Part shown: in pieces, positions 1-6,811 of the stretch
How positions within the stretch are numbered: the first letter of the stretch is position 1
Layout of the letters: each line of letters starts with the position of its first letter
Source of the DNA: Saprospiraceae bacterium
GTDB lineage: Bacteria; Bacteroidota; Bacteroidia; Chitinophagales; Saprospiraceae
Length of the DNA stretch: 6,929 nt
NCBI GenBank assembly: GCA_016787375.1
Contig: JAEUUM010000187.1
Location: 1 to 6,929, forward strand
Direction: 5' to 3'
The notes under the pieces: model-generated
Told to the model about the DNA's origin: nothing
Database searches by the model: none
The model's input: the letters and a program-made list of their open reading frames with translations, nothing else
Position numbers and translations under genes: made by a program

Positions 1-2
1 TC

Positions 3-635
3 ACCAAAAAAGAGACAGGAAGGCATAAACTGGGTATAACAAAATATGAGTTTGTAGTTATCGGTGTTGGCCAGATACAACAAAGGAAAGGCATAGAAGA
101 TTTTATTGAAATTGCAAAAGTATTCCCACACATTACATTTGTCTGGGTGGGTGGCAGACCATTCGGAAAACTGACTGAAGGAATCAATCGCATTAATTCT
201 AAAATTGAACATGCCCCAAAAAACATCGTTTTTACCGGGTTGGTAAAGTTAGAGGCAATGCCGGAATTATATTCAGCAGCAGATATGATGATCTTTACAT
301 CCTATCAGGAAAACTGTCCGTTAGCTCCTCTTGAGGCTGCAGCTGCCGGACTACCGGTTGTATTCAGAGATTTGGTGGAGTACCGTCAGCTTTATAACAG
401 CGATTATTTGAAAGCTGATACCAATGAAGCTTTTATTTCACAAATCAAATCATTGTATGAAGAGAAAGAAAAATACGCACAAGCAGTAGAAACCTCTAAA
501 AAACTCATAAATCAGTTTGACAAACTAGAAATAAGGAATTCACTGTTGGATCTTTATCATAATTTACTCAATGAAAGCGATCGAAATACAAAAAAACAAA
601 CTCAGTATGAATTTAGCCCTGAATTTTTACTTTGA
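3..635 (+). CDS. GT4-type glycosyltransferase, C-terminal part (5' end outside window)
   Basis: This is the last 210 residues of a retaining GT-B fold glycosyltransferase (GT4 family), which transfers a sugar from a nucleotide donor to a lipid or glycan acceptor, normally at the cytoplasmic face of the inner membrane. The frame is open from base 3, so the GTG at 147 is an internal valine and not a start. Visible family marks are the nucleotide-binding-domain opening VGQIQQRKG (about residues 22-30 of the fragment), the segment FVWVGGRPFG (46-55), FTGLV, and the EX7E donor-binding motif with glutamates at bases 309-311 and 333-335, followed by AAGLPVV. From memory, the QIQQRKG/VWVGGRPFG/YLKAD combination resembles the glycolipid-forming diacylglycerol glycosyltransferases of Firmicutes (LafB/BgsA type) more than capsule enzymes; that substrate suggestion is inference. 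It ends in TGA with no clear terminator behind it. The family call is firm; the substrate is not. Confidence 0.88.
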   Translation, partial: TKKETGRHKLGITKYEFVVIGVGQIQQRKGIEDFIEIAKVFPHITFVWVGGRPFGKLTEGINRINSKIEHAPKNIVFTGLVKLEAMPELYSAADMMIFTSYQENCPLAPLEAAAAGLPVVFRDLVEYRQLYNSDYLKADTNEAFISQIKSLYEEKEKYAQAVETSKKLINQFDKLEIRNSLLDLYHNLLNESDRNTKKQTQYEFSPEFLL

Positions 636-689
636 AACAATTAGTCATTACCTGCCATTTTTGATAAAAAAATAATATTTAATTCCGAA

Positions 690-718
690 TTGTATTTGAT
701 ATCCTTACAATTATTTTG
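690..718 (+). promoter_or_regulatory. Possible weak Bacteroidota-type promoter for the small HTH gene
   Basis: TTG at 690-692 and TTATTTTG at 711-718 are separated by 18 bases. This is one base short of the usual 19-21 spacing, and the -7 element has one mismatch to TAnnTTTG. If real, it gives a leader of roughly 115 bases before the ATG at 841. The spacer is so AT-rich that chance matches are likely. A second near match, TACTTTTA at 778-785, has no -33 partner. Confidence 0.22.
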
Positions 719-777
719 GGCAAAAAAAAATGCTTGAAAAAACCGAACATTCAGCAAAATTTATTTGATTTTGATGG

Positions 778-860
778 TACTTTTAACGATATTTAGACAT
801 CGATTTATTCTATTATTTAACCATCTAAATTCAATGGTATATGAATATTACTTTTAACGA
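778..860 (+). repeat. 12-base exact direct repeat bracketing the start of the HTH gene
   Basis: TACTTTTAACGA occurs at 778-789 and again at 849-860, 71 bases apart. The first copy lies in the spacer, 52 bases before the ATG. The second lies inside the gene over codons 3-7, where it encodes part of the ITFNE segment. The match stops cleanly at both ends. Two identical 12-mers this close are unlikely by chance even in AT-rich DNA. Because the gene encodes a small DNA-binding protein, the pair may be an autoregulatory operator; that is inference. Confidence 0.45.
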
Positions 861-1098
861 ACTCAGGAATATTAAACACAAACTACCACACGGTAGTGTC
901 AAAAAAATCGCAGATAAACTAAATATTGATGAACAAACAGTTCGAAATTACTTTGGTGCACACAAAGTTAATGAAGGAGGTATAGTTGACCAACACATAC
1001 AACCTGGTCCCGAAGGTGGTATTGTTCACCTTGAAGATACAACCATTTTGAATATGGCTTTGGAGATTTTAAAAGATCATGAATCTAATCAAAACTAA
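841..1098 (+). CDS. Small helix-turn-helix DNA-binding protein (85 aa)
   Basis: This complete 85-residue protein opens with MNITFNELRNIK. A helix-turn-helix-like segment follows at about residues 17-38: GSVKKIADKLNID is helix-turn and EQTVRNYFGA is the recognition helix, like the 'IAdkLgi...TVrnyf' pattern of MerR/LuxR-like HTH units. A glycine- and acid-rich stretch (44-65, with PGPEGG) comes next, then a short C-terminal helix (DTTILNMALEILKDH, 66-80) that could serve in dimerisation. I recall short proteins of this layout as widespread but uncharacterised in Bacteroidota, often annotated only as 'DNA-binding protein'. No second domain is present, so it is probably a small regulator or nucleoid-type protein rather than a sensor. 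No Shine-Dalgarno site precedes the ATG, as usual in this phylum. The gene is monocistronic: a spacer lies before it and a terminator begins at its stop codon. A repeat of its own upstream sequence lies in codons 3-7. Confidence 0.85.
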   Translation: MNITFNELRNIKHKLPHGSVKKIADKLNIDEQTVRNYFGAHKVNEGGIVDQHIQPGPEGGIVHLEDTTILNMALEILKDHESNQN

Positions 1099-1134
1099 AA
1101 AAAATGGTGGAAAAAATTTTTCCACCATTTTTTT
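1098..1134. terminator. Bidirectional hairpin terminator between convergent genes
   Basis: The palindrome is centred on base 1116. A GC-containing core, ATGGTGG at 1104-1110 against CCACCAT at 1122-1128, is flanked by A runs on the left and T runs on the right and closed by an A/T-only inner stem and loop. Pairing is perfect from 1098/1134 inward. Read on either strand, the stem is followed by a U tract, so it can end both the HTH gene and the leftward operon. It starts at the last base of the HTH stop codon and overlaps the first two bases (1133-1134) of the methyltransferase stop codon. Confidence 0.9.
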
Positions 1135-1852
1135 ATAAGTTAATGTAAAATTCTTTTGTCAGATTTATATACTCCGATGACCACTCTTGTCTTTCATTTC
1201 TTATGGTGAGTTCTTTGTATTCATATTGATTTGCCAGATATGAGAACTCCATCAACAATCGTTCGACAGGTTTAAGTAATGATGGTTTTGTTCCCAAAAC
1301 TTTGTTGCAAAACAAACCATTGGATTGTGCCATCTCTTTGAATCTGAGTCCTTCAAGATATGGCAATATCACACAAAATCTACCATTCTTTTTAAGCAAT
1401 TTCCTCACAGAAAGCAATAAATCACCGTGCGGAAGCTTTATTGTATGCCTAACCAATGATCGTTCATGATTATCGGAAAGGGTACCCCCAGTAAAAAAAG
1501 GAGGATTACAAACTATTAGGTCATACTTTTGTGAAGTGGCTTCAGCAAAATCTTGAATAGACATGTTAAAGCACCTTAACCTATCATGCCAAAGGCAAAG
1601 ATCAAAATTTTCAGATGCTTGTTCAAAAGCTTCCTGCTCAATTTCAACAGCGTGCACAGAAGCCTGTTGACTTCTCTGGGCGAGCATCAATGCAATAAGC
1701 CCTGTACCAGTGCCAATATCCAAGATTTCGTCGTTTGATTTTACGTCAGCCCAAGCACCTAACATCACACCGTCGGTCCCAATCTTCATTGTCGCCTTGT
1801 CTTGTCTGACCTCAAAATGTTTAAATCTAAAAACGGTTTCCGGGAACACCAT
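1133..1852 (-). CDS. trmN6: tRNA1(Val) (adenine(37)-N6)-methyltransferase, TrmN6/YfiC type
   Basis: This 239-residue class I SAM-dependent methyltransferase is close in length to E. coli YfiC (about 245). The family methylates N6 of adenine 37, next to the anticodon of a valine tRNA, in the cytoplasm. Visible marks are the N-terminal signature MKIGTDGVMLGAWA (22-35), SAM-binding motif I LDIGTGTG (44-51), the acidic ribose-binding VEIE (69-72), and the catalytic NPPF motif (116-119) typical of amino-methyltransferases acting on exocyclic adenine nitrogen. Further family segments are HERSLVRH in the middle and the LKPVERLLMEF strand towards the C-terminus. The ATG overlaps the stop codon of the upstream lipoprotein gene by one base (TAATG), which fixes the start and implies translational coupling. 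It is the last gene of the leftward unit and runs into the shared terminator. All key motifs are intact. The family assignment is strong; the exact tRNA target in this organism is inferred from the family. Confidence 0.92.
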   Translation of the reverse strand: MVFPETVFRFKHFEVRQDKATMKIGTDGVMLGAWADVKSNDEILDIGTGTGLIALMLAQRSQQASVHAVEIEQEAFEQASENFDLCLWHDRLRCFNMSIQDFAEATSQKYDLIVCNPPFFTGGTLSDNHERSLVRHTIKLPHGDLLLSVRKLLKKNGRFCVILPYLEGLRFKEMAQSNGLFCNKVLGTKPSLLKPVERLLMEFSYLANQYEYKELTIRNERQEWSSEYINLTKEFYINL

Positions 1853-3876
1853 TATTTCTTTTTAATCTTAACGTTGTCTATTCTGTATGTTGATGTATTC
1901 ACCGTCTTTTCGCCCTCGTATTTAAATCCAATATAAGCCTTGCTTGAGGTAACTGGAAGATCAATCAACCCAGATGGTATGAATGTGTTGTCTGCATCTG
2001 CTTCTTTGGCTAAGGTACAATTGATTTGAGTCCATGTTGCTGATGCAATATTCGACCCATTGAAATCATAAGAAATCCAAACTGATAAGCCGTCGTGTTT
2101 CCAGAATGATTTTGCTGATTCGAATGACAAGGTCTTTGGAGTAGAAAGGTCCATTCCTGGAGTTATCAGCCAAGTTGTGTTTGAAGGGTCTGTTGAGTTA
2201 AATGCAGTGGCTTGAGCGTATGTATTGCCTGAAAACAATTTACCTCTCCATAACCTGGTTCCGGAAGCGGCAAGATTATACCAACCTGCAATTGATATGT
2301 CAACATCAGAAGTCTGCCCATCAAAAGCCTCGTCCAATTCATCAAGAGGCGGATTACCTGTACCGCCTGAACAACGTTGTCCGGTCATGTTTGCATCCGC
2401 TGCAGTTCTGATAAATAGCTGTTTTGTCGTTCCAAAATTTTCATAGATCCCTACAATGGATCCTTTACCTCCGGGAGCTAAAGATGATGCAAAATCAGCG
2501 TATCCACTTGTTCTTATGGTAATGGTATTTCCATCACAATCTTCAACAATTCTGTTTAGAGTTACTTTATTCGGACCATCGGCAAATGGTTGTCCTACAT
2601 CACCTGTCACAAATTGAACATCATTCAACACCACAAGGTTACTAAAATCTGCTTGCCCTAAACTTCCGATTGTTACGTTTTTGGGACTTGGCATTCCACT
2701 GCCATTTACAACGATGTTCGCTGCCATTTGAGTGGCATCAAGGCCACCCAGTAAGTCTTTCCCTCCAGATTGATATGTGCCGCCACCCAATTTGGTATCA
2801 CCATCGTCGCCAAGTGTTAAGTCCTTGCATCGAATGGCAATTTTGGTTCCTACCGGAAAACTTTGGTAAATATCCAATACATTAATTTTGATGCCTAGTC
2901 CACCTGTTGCGTCCTGAATGTTGATCTCTTTATAAAAATTACCTGATTGATCGTCAGCAGTAACTACCCCTTCTATGATAACATCAGTATTAATTACATT
3001 GAATGCTGAAGTATGTAGTGCCTTTAGCGCAGCTATTGTCGTATTTGGTGTCAAGTTACCTGTAGAACCACCACAACGTGTATCATTAAAAACGACATCT
3101 CGTGGATCTCTGATGTAAACTTGCTTTGTGGTACCAAAAATGCTATACACGGCTGTTAATTTCCCTTTGCCTGTCGGAGTTACATCACCTGCAAAACTGG
3201 CATATCCACTTGTTCTTAAAACCACCAAATTTTTATTGCAATCCTCAATTGTTCTATTTTGAGTTGTCTTACCAACTGCATCAGAATAAGTTTTACCTGC
3301 GTCGGCATTAATAAACTCAACATCACTTAACTCAACGAGGGTACTGACATCTGCATTGGTTAGTTCACTTATGTTCAATTTCTTTGGTGTAACAAATTGG
3401 TTGTATTTTCCGGGTAGAATGTAAGTATCAAGCAATGCTTGCTCAATTCCTCCTAATGCAGGTGAGCCATTGTTGTCATACGTGCCACCTCCAATCTGAA
3501 CAACACCATTATAATCACCCAACGTCAATCCTTTACATTTGATAAACAACCTTCTTCCAACAGGATATTTTACGTATTGGTCTGTGGCGTTTATTTTAAC
3601 CTCCATTCCGCCGGAATTATCCTGAATAACAATGGTCTTGTAAAAATTACCTGATTCATCATCTGCTATAACAACACCTACAATGATCATGTCATCTGTA
3701 ATTTTTTCAAAATTACCAGAAGTGTGCATGGCTTTAAGTTGTGCGATGGTAGCATTGGCTGTTATTGCCGGATCATCAACAGTTACAGGTGGTTGATCAA
3801 ATTCGTGCTTTACACATGCTGAAATGAACCCAATGAAAATCAGGCCCAGAAAGATTTGATAGAAAGATTTTATCAT
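1852..3876 (-). CDS. Outer-membrane/surface lipoprotein with two DUF5689-like modules and a choice-of-anchor-J-like C-terminus
   Basis: This 674-residue exported lipoprotein has a hydrophobic signal (residues 5-20) ending in the lipobox ISAC with the lipidated cysteine at 21. Acidic residues soon after it (VKHEFD) would fit surface export in Bacteroidota. Two homologous modules follow, about 41-274 and 278-508. Each opens with TIAxLKAxHTS, continues through GVVxADDxSGNFYK and IQDxxGG, and ends in FGTTKQ plus a RC..G segment. Each carries three matching cysteines (114/213/268 and 350/447/502), possibly forming disulfides. The beta-strand pattern resembles the OB-fold modules at the N-terminus of secreted nucleases; this is recognition from memory. 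Residues 511-674 look like a jelly-roll adhesion domain of the choice-of-anchor-J type (AGWYNL, LITPGMDLS, final YRIDNVKI). No catalytic motif is seen, so binding or scaffolding is likelier than catalysis. The gene starts 21 bases after the TonB receptor and overlaps the methyltransferase start. It is not SusD-like; the ligand is unknown. Confidence 0.85.
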   Translation of the reverse strand: MIKSFYQIFLGLIFIGFISACVKHEFDQPPVTVDDPAITANATIAQLKAMHTSGNFEKITDDMIIVGVVIADDESGNFYKTIVIQDNSGGMEVKINATDQYVKYPVGRRLFIKCKGLTLGDYNGVVQIGGGTYDNNGSPALGGIEQALLDTYILPGKYNQFVTPKKLNISELTNADVSTLVELSDVEFINADAGKTYSDAVGKTTQNRTIEDCNKNLVVLRTSGYASFAGDVTPTGKGKLTAVYSIFGTTKQVYIRDPRDVVFNDTRCGGSTGNLTPNTTIAALKALHTSAFNVINTDVIIEGVVTADDQSGNFYKEINIQDATGGLGIKINVLDIYQSFPVGTKIAIRCKDLTLGDDGDTKLGGGTYQSGGKDLLGGLDATQMAANIVVNGSGMPSPKNVTIGSLGQADFSNLVVLNDVQFVTGDVGQPFADGPNKVTLNRIVEDCDGNTITIRTSGYADFASSLAPGGKGSIVGIYENFGTTKQLFIRTAADANMTGQRCSGGTGNPPLDELDEAFDGQTSDVDISIAGWYNLAASGTRLWRGKLFSGNTYAQATAFNSTDPSNTTWLITPGMDLSTPKTLSFESAKSFWKHDGLSVWISYDFNGSNIASATWTQINCTLAKEADADNTFIPSGLIDLPVTSSKAYIGFKYEGEKTVNTSTYRIDNVKIKKK
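2353..3756 (-). repeat. Tandem internal duplication within the lipoprotein (two ~234-residue modules)
   Basis: Module 1 is encoded at 3756-3055 and module 2 at 3045-2353. In a 52-residue stretch that aligns without gaps (from Phe56 and Phe292) I count 31 identities. At the DNA level a 16-base identity, TATCCACTTGTTCTTA on the + strand, occurs at 2501-2516 and 3203-3218, exactly 702 bases (234 codons) apart. Elsewhere the DNA has diverged, so this is an old intragenic duplication rather than an assembly artefact. Confidence 0.85.
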
Positions 3877-3897
3877 GATATTAATTTATGCTATTAA

Positions 3898-6624
3898 CTA
3901 AAATGTTACTCCAAGATTTAGACCATAGGACAGACCGTATAAGTAAAAATATTTAGGCGGAAATTTATTCACATTCTTTTCTGCGTAATCAAATCTAAGT
4001 TGCTCAAACCCACCAGTTTTAAAAGTTGTGTTGTTCAGCAAATTATTGATGTTAAAATTCAATGTTATTAAGAGTTTTTTTACGTTCCAACTTTTGCCAA
4101 TTGACATATCAACTGTATAAGCCGGATCAAGCTTCTCTTGATTGATAATATTCTTGTAAACTTCGGAAGCGTCATCCAAGCCGGAAACTGCAACGTTTGT
4201 TCTGCGGTCAGGATTAAAATCAATATACATCTTGTCAAAATAGCTGACGTTCACGTTTGCAAACATTCTATGGGGTCCGAAATATCTCAAACTCAAACCC
4301 AAAGCTGTCTGGGGTGTATTTGGTACAAAAAAGTCATTTTGGTAAATGGTTCTGTTTTCTGCAATCAAAGTATTGTTATTGTCCTGAGAAATGCTGGCAA
4401 CAGGTCTTGTATCGTAATAATAATCGCCAATACTTGCCGCACCCTGAATAGTAAATGAAGGTGAAAGTTTGTAATCAAGCCCTATTTCAGTACCCATGTG
4501 TGTTCTGCCAATTCCGTTGAGTGTGAAATTGACAAATGTCCTTAGTTCGTCATGATAAAATGACGTTGTTCTTATCAGGTCTCTTATTTGAGTAAAATAT
4601 GCTGTAACCCTTGCTTTAAATACAGGAGATCGCAATAAATAACCAACCTCACCGGATAGTGTCTTTTCTGTCTTCAGGTTGGGCGCTACGGCATTTCTGG
4701 TACGTGGAGATAAAAATAAATCTTTTAGAAGAGGTGCTTGAGTAATGTATGCTCCGTTTGCATATAAATAATTTCTGCCATTGATTTTATAAGTGATACC
4801 AGATTTAAAGCCGTAAGTTGTAAATTTTTCCTTCACGGATTCCCCTAATGAATTTTCAGGAAACCTGCCGTTTTTAACCAGCCCATCACGCCAAAGGGTA
4901 GAAGAACCAACTTGTGTAGCTGCAAAGAAATCTACTTTTTTAAGTTTAAAATCTATTTGCGCCCAAGGTTGAATCGTTCTAATATAGGTGTTATAATTGT
5001 AGGCATATTTCTCTCCCTCCTTTACAATTTTATTTGGTGTATTCAAATCGTTTTGAAGAGCAATGCTGTCATTTGGAAAATCTCTCTCTGCAAAACGATC
5101 ACGGTCGACTATAAAATCACCACCCAAAAGATCAAGAGCAGTTTGATAATTTTCACCTTTAAAATTTCTAAAAAGGACACCCCCTGTCAGGGTGATTCTG
5201 TCTGAAATTTCATGATTTAAAAATGAATTGAGTGTTAAAATGGTATTGTCTGTCCTTCTTTCATTTACAAGATATTTAGAAATCTTGCCTGATACAGTAT
5301 TTCCGGGAATGCCATTTGCATTGGTTACTGTTCCGAAACTGGCGTCATTTATGTTGTATAATTCCTGCCAGTTAATTTGACGAGCCGATTCGTTTGTTTT
5401 CAGGAGCTGGGTAATTTCTGCCGCTGCATCCGGATTATTGGCGTAACTTGGTAATCTTCTGTAGTAATCGGGTCTTGGGTCAGGTGCATCGAACCAATCA
5501 AGATTTGAGTTGCCTTCCCGACCGGTTTGAAACGACAATCCATTGTTCCACTGAGTTTTAGAACCAATTTTTTTATTATACCCAAGAACAGCTGTGGGTA
5601 GGTGTGTATGCACAACTTTTGCATTCCTGACTTCACCATTTTGGAAACCCCAATTTGGATTGTAGTAGTTTGTTCCTGCAAGGCCATTCATTTCCTGAAC
5701 ACTTGGTGCCGCCTTCCCTCTTCTGGTAGGTGAACCAAAAACAGTAAATGAAAATTGATCGCCATTCTTAAATCGTTTTTCTGCAGCAAGATAATAAGCC
5801 CACGAATCTAAAAATGTACCGGGTACGTATGCTTCGTTTGCCCATCTGTGGGAACCGGATGCACTAAACGCCCAACCGTTTTGCAACACCCCTGTACTGG
5901 CAGTAGCCATAATTCGATGCTGAAACGCTCTATTTGAGAAAGCGTAACTTACTTTATTTTGTTTTCGTTGAGTAGCAGCGGTGGCGTCGATAATTGCAGC
6001 TCCACCAATATTCCCAAAACCATTATTAAGTTGATTCAACCCCACTACAAATCTGTCAGTTCGCATTACATCGTTTAGGCCTCCCCATGTAGAAAAGAAA
6101 CTATTTCCTGACTCAGGGTCATTGACAGGAACATTGTTTATGAATACCATTTGATATTCATTTTCGTATCCCCTAATGTCAAAACCTGCATTTGAAAAAC
6201 TAAAACCTGCAATTGAACTAAAAACATCACGGGAAGATGCAAGCAAGCTGCTAACTTCTTCTTGATCGTTATCTCCTTCACTACCGCTGGGAAGATTGAT
6301 TAAAATCATATTTTGACTTTCCTGTTGAGCTTTGTTAATACTTAGTTTCAAAGGAACATTTGATTTAGCACTAAAATCATCGGCACTCATTTCACTTATT
6401 ACTTCACCATTTAAAATGAACTGCAAAGTGTTTATTTTATTTGCACAATTCAGTTCAAATCTGCCATTCTCATCTGAAATAGCTTTACACACACCATTTG
6501 CATCCTGTACAAGTACATTGCGTAACGGTGCATCATTTTGATCATGCAAGGTTTGAATGAAAGACGATTGGCCAAAAGAAATATGAGCTGCAAGCACAAA
6601 TACGATCCAAATTAGGTTCCTCAT
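3898..6624 (-). CDS. TonB-dependent outer-membrane receptor with N-terminal carboxypeptidase-regulatory-like domain
   Basis: This 908-residue outer-membrane transporter is powered by TonB-ExbBD. A signal peptide (1-18, ending ISFG before Gln19) is followed by a CarboxypepD_reg-like beta-sandwich (about 20-97; APLRNVLVQD, DENGRFEL). The plug domain spans about 120-215, with SSLLASSRDVF, FDIRGYENEY (148-157), INNVPVNDPESG, WGGLND (180-185) and FGNIGG (203-208). The beta-barrel then runs to a C-terminal phenylalanine (GLNLGVTF), the usual signal for BAM insertion. Strongly patterned barrel segments, FGSPTRRGK (296-304) and NYYNPNWG (319-326), match a receptor subfamily I recall as conserved across Bacteroidota and sitting beside DUF5689 proteins. 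It is shorter than typical SusC proteins and its partner is not SusD-like, so polysaccharide import is not the default reading. The chosen ATG gives a natural signal peptide and lies just downstream of a consensus promoter element. It is first in the leftward operon and ends in TAG. Substrate unknown. Confidence 0.9.
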   Translation of the reverse strand: MRNLIWIVFVLAAHISFGQSSFIQTLHDQNDAPLRNVLVQDANGVCKAISDENGRFELNCANKINTLQFILNGEVISEMSADDFSAKSNVPLKLSINKAQQESQNMILINLPSGSEGDNDQEEVSSLLASSRDVFSSIAGFSFSNAGFDIRGYENEYQMVFINNVPVNDPESGNSFFSTWGGLNDVMRTDRFVVGLNQLNNGFGNIGGAAIIDATAATQRKQNKVSYAFSNRAFQHRIMATASTGVLQNGWAFSASGSHRWANEAYVPGTFLDSWAYYLAAEKRFKNGDQFSFTVFGSPTRRGKAAPSVQEMNGLAGTNYYNPNWGFQNGEVRNAKVVHTHLPTAVLGYNKKIGSKTQWNNGLSFQTGREGNSNLDWFDAPDPRPDYYRRLPSYANNPDAAAEITQLLKTNESARQINWQELYNINDASFGTVTNANGIPGNTVSGKISKYLVNERRTDNTILTLNSFLNHEISDRITLTGGVLFRNFKGENYQTALDLLGGDFIVDRDRFAERDFPNDSIALQNDLNTPNKIVKEGEKYAYNYNTYIRTIQPWAQIDFKLKKVDFFAATQVGSSTLWRDGLVKNGRFPENSLGESVKEKFTTYGFKSGITYKINGRNYLYANGAYITQAPLLKDLFLSPRTRNAVAPNLKTEKTLSGEVGYLLRSPVFKARVTAYFTQIRDLIRTTSFYHDELRTFVNFTLNGIGRTHMGTEIGLDYKLSPSFTIQGAASIGDYYYDTRPVASISQDNNNTLIAENRTIYQNDFFVPNTPQTALGLSLRYFGPHRMFANVNVSYFDKMYIDFNPDRRTNVAVSGLDDASEVYKNIINQEKLDPAYTVDMSIGKSWNVKKLLITLNFNINNLLNNTTFKTGGFEQLRFDYAEKNVNKFPPKYFYLYGLSYGLNLGVTF

Positions 6625-6641
6625 AGTAACGAATTGAACGA

Positions 6642-6649
6642 CAAAGATA
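6642..6649 (-). promoter_or_regulatory. -7 element (TATCTTTG) of the receptor-lipoprotein-trmN6 operon
   Basis: On the minus strand the sequence is TATCTTTG, a perfect match to the Bacteroidota primary-sigma -7 consensus TAnnTTTG. Its last base lies 17 bases before the A of the receptor ATG, so the leader would be only about 10-13 bases, as often seen in this phylum. No TTG-type -33 element is present 19-21 bases upstream, where the sequence is A/T-rich. The promoter may therefore be weak or activator-dependent. Confidence 0.65.
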
Positions 6650-6764
6650 GATAAAAATCTTTGGTAGGTAGATTTTTCAGTATGTAAAGATTGGGTTAAT
6701 ATTTACACCTTTTATAAAGATAAATTGAGTGTGAAAATTAAAATTTTGGGAGCCGTATTTTTTG

Positions 6765-6793
6765 ATAAGAATCATGTCATATTCTATAAGAAT
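6765..6793. promoter_or_regulatory. Clustered AGAAT half-sites (possible operator)
   Basis: ATAAGAAT occurs at 6765-6772 and 6786-6793, spaced 21 bases or two helical turns. The second copy overlaps a perfect inverted repeat, ATTCT-ATA-AGAAT (6781-6793). The cluster lies about 115-150 bases upstream of the -7 element. The spacing would place regulator dimers on one face of the DNA, but the AT-rich background makes chance a serious alternative. Confidence 0.25.
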
Positions 6794-6811
6794 TCAAACC
6801 ACTAAAAGCAA

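Noticed and set aside
147..635. GTG at 147 as the start of the glycosyltransferase
   Set aside because: The frame is open to the left edge and the residues before 147 carry the conserved VGQIQQRKG segment of the family, so this is an internal valine.
636..840. Small RNA or terminator behind the glycosyltransferase
   Set aside because: I found no stable GC-containing hairpin followed by a T run; the region is simply AT-rich.
2202..3311. Short plus-strand frames opposite the lipoprotein gene
   Set aside because: They are shadows of the duplicated modules and show no protein-like features or promoters.
2353..3756. Assembly duplication in the lipoprotein gene
   Set aside because: The two copies have clearly diverged at both DNA and protein level and the reading frame is intact.
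4138..5205. Plus-strand open frames opposite the receptor gene (for example 4138-4458 and 4912-5205)
   Set aside because: They are antisense to strongly recognisable barrel sequence, have no family resemblance and are rich in Cys/Ile/Asn from antisense reading.
5400..5687. Minus-strand open frame in another frame of the receptor gene
   Set aside because: It overlaps the conserved FGSPTRRGK and NYYNPNWG coding region and has no recognisable product.
1852..6624. Classical SusC/SusD polysaccharide utilisation pair
   Set aside because: The receptor is shorter than typical SusC, the lipoprotein has no SusD-like TPR/helical pattern, and no glycoside hydrolase is present.
6734..6747. AAAATT-AA-AATTTT inverted repeat
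   Set aside because: It is made only of A and T in an AT-rich region and is indistinguishable from background.
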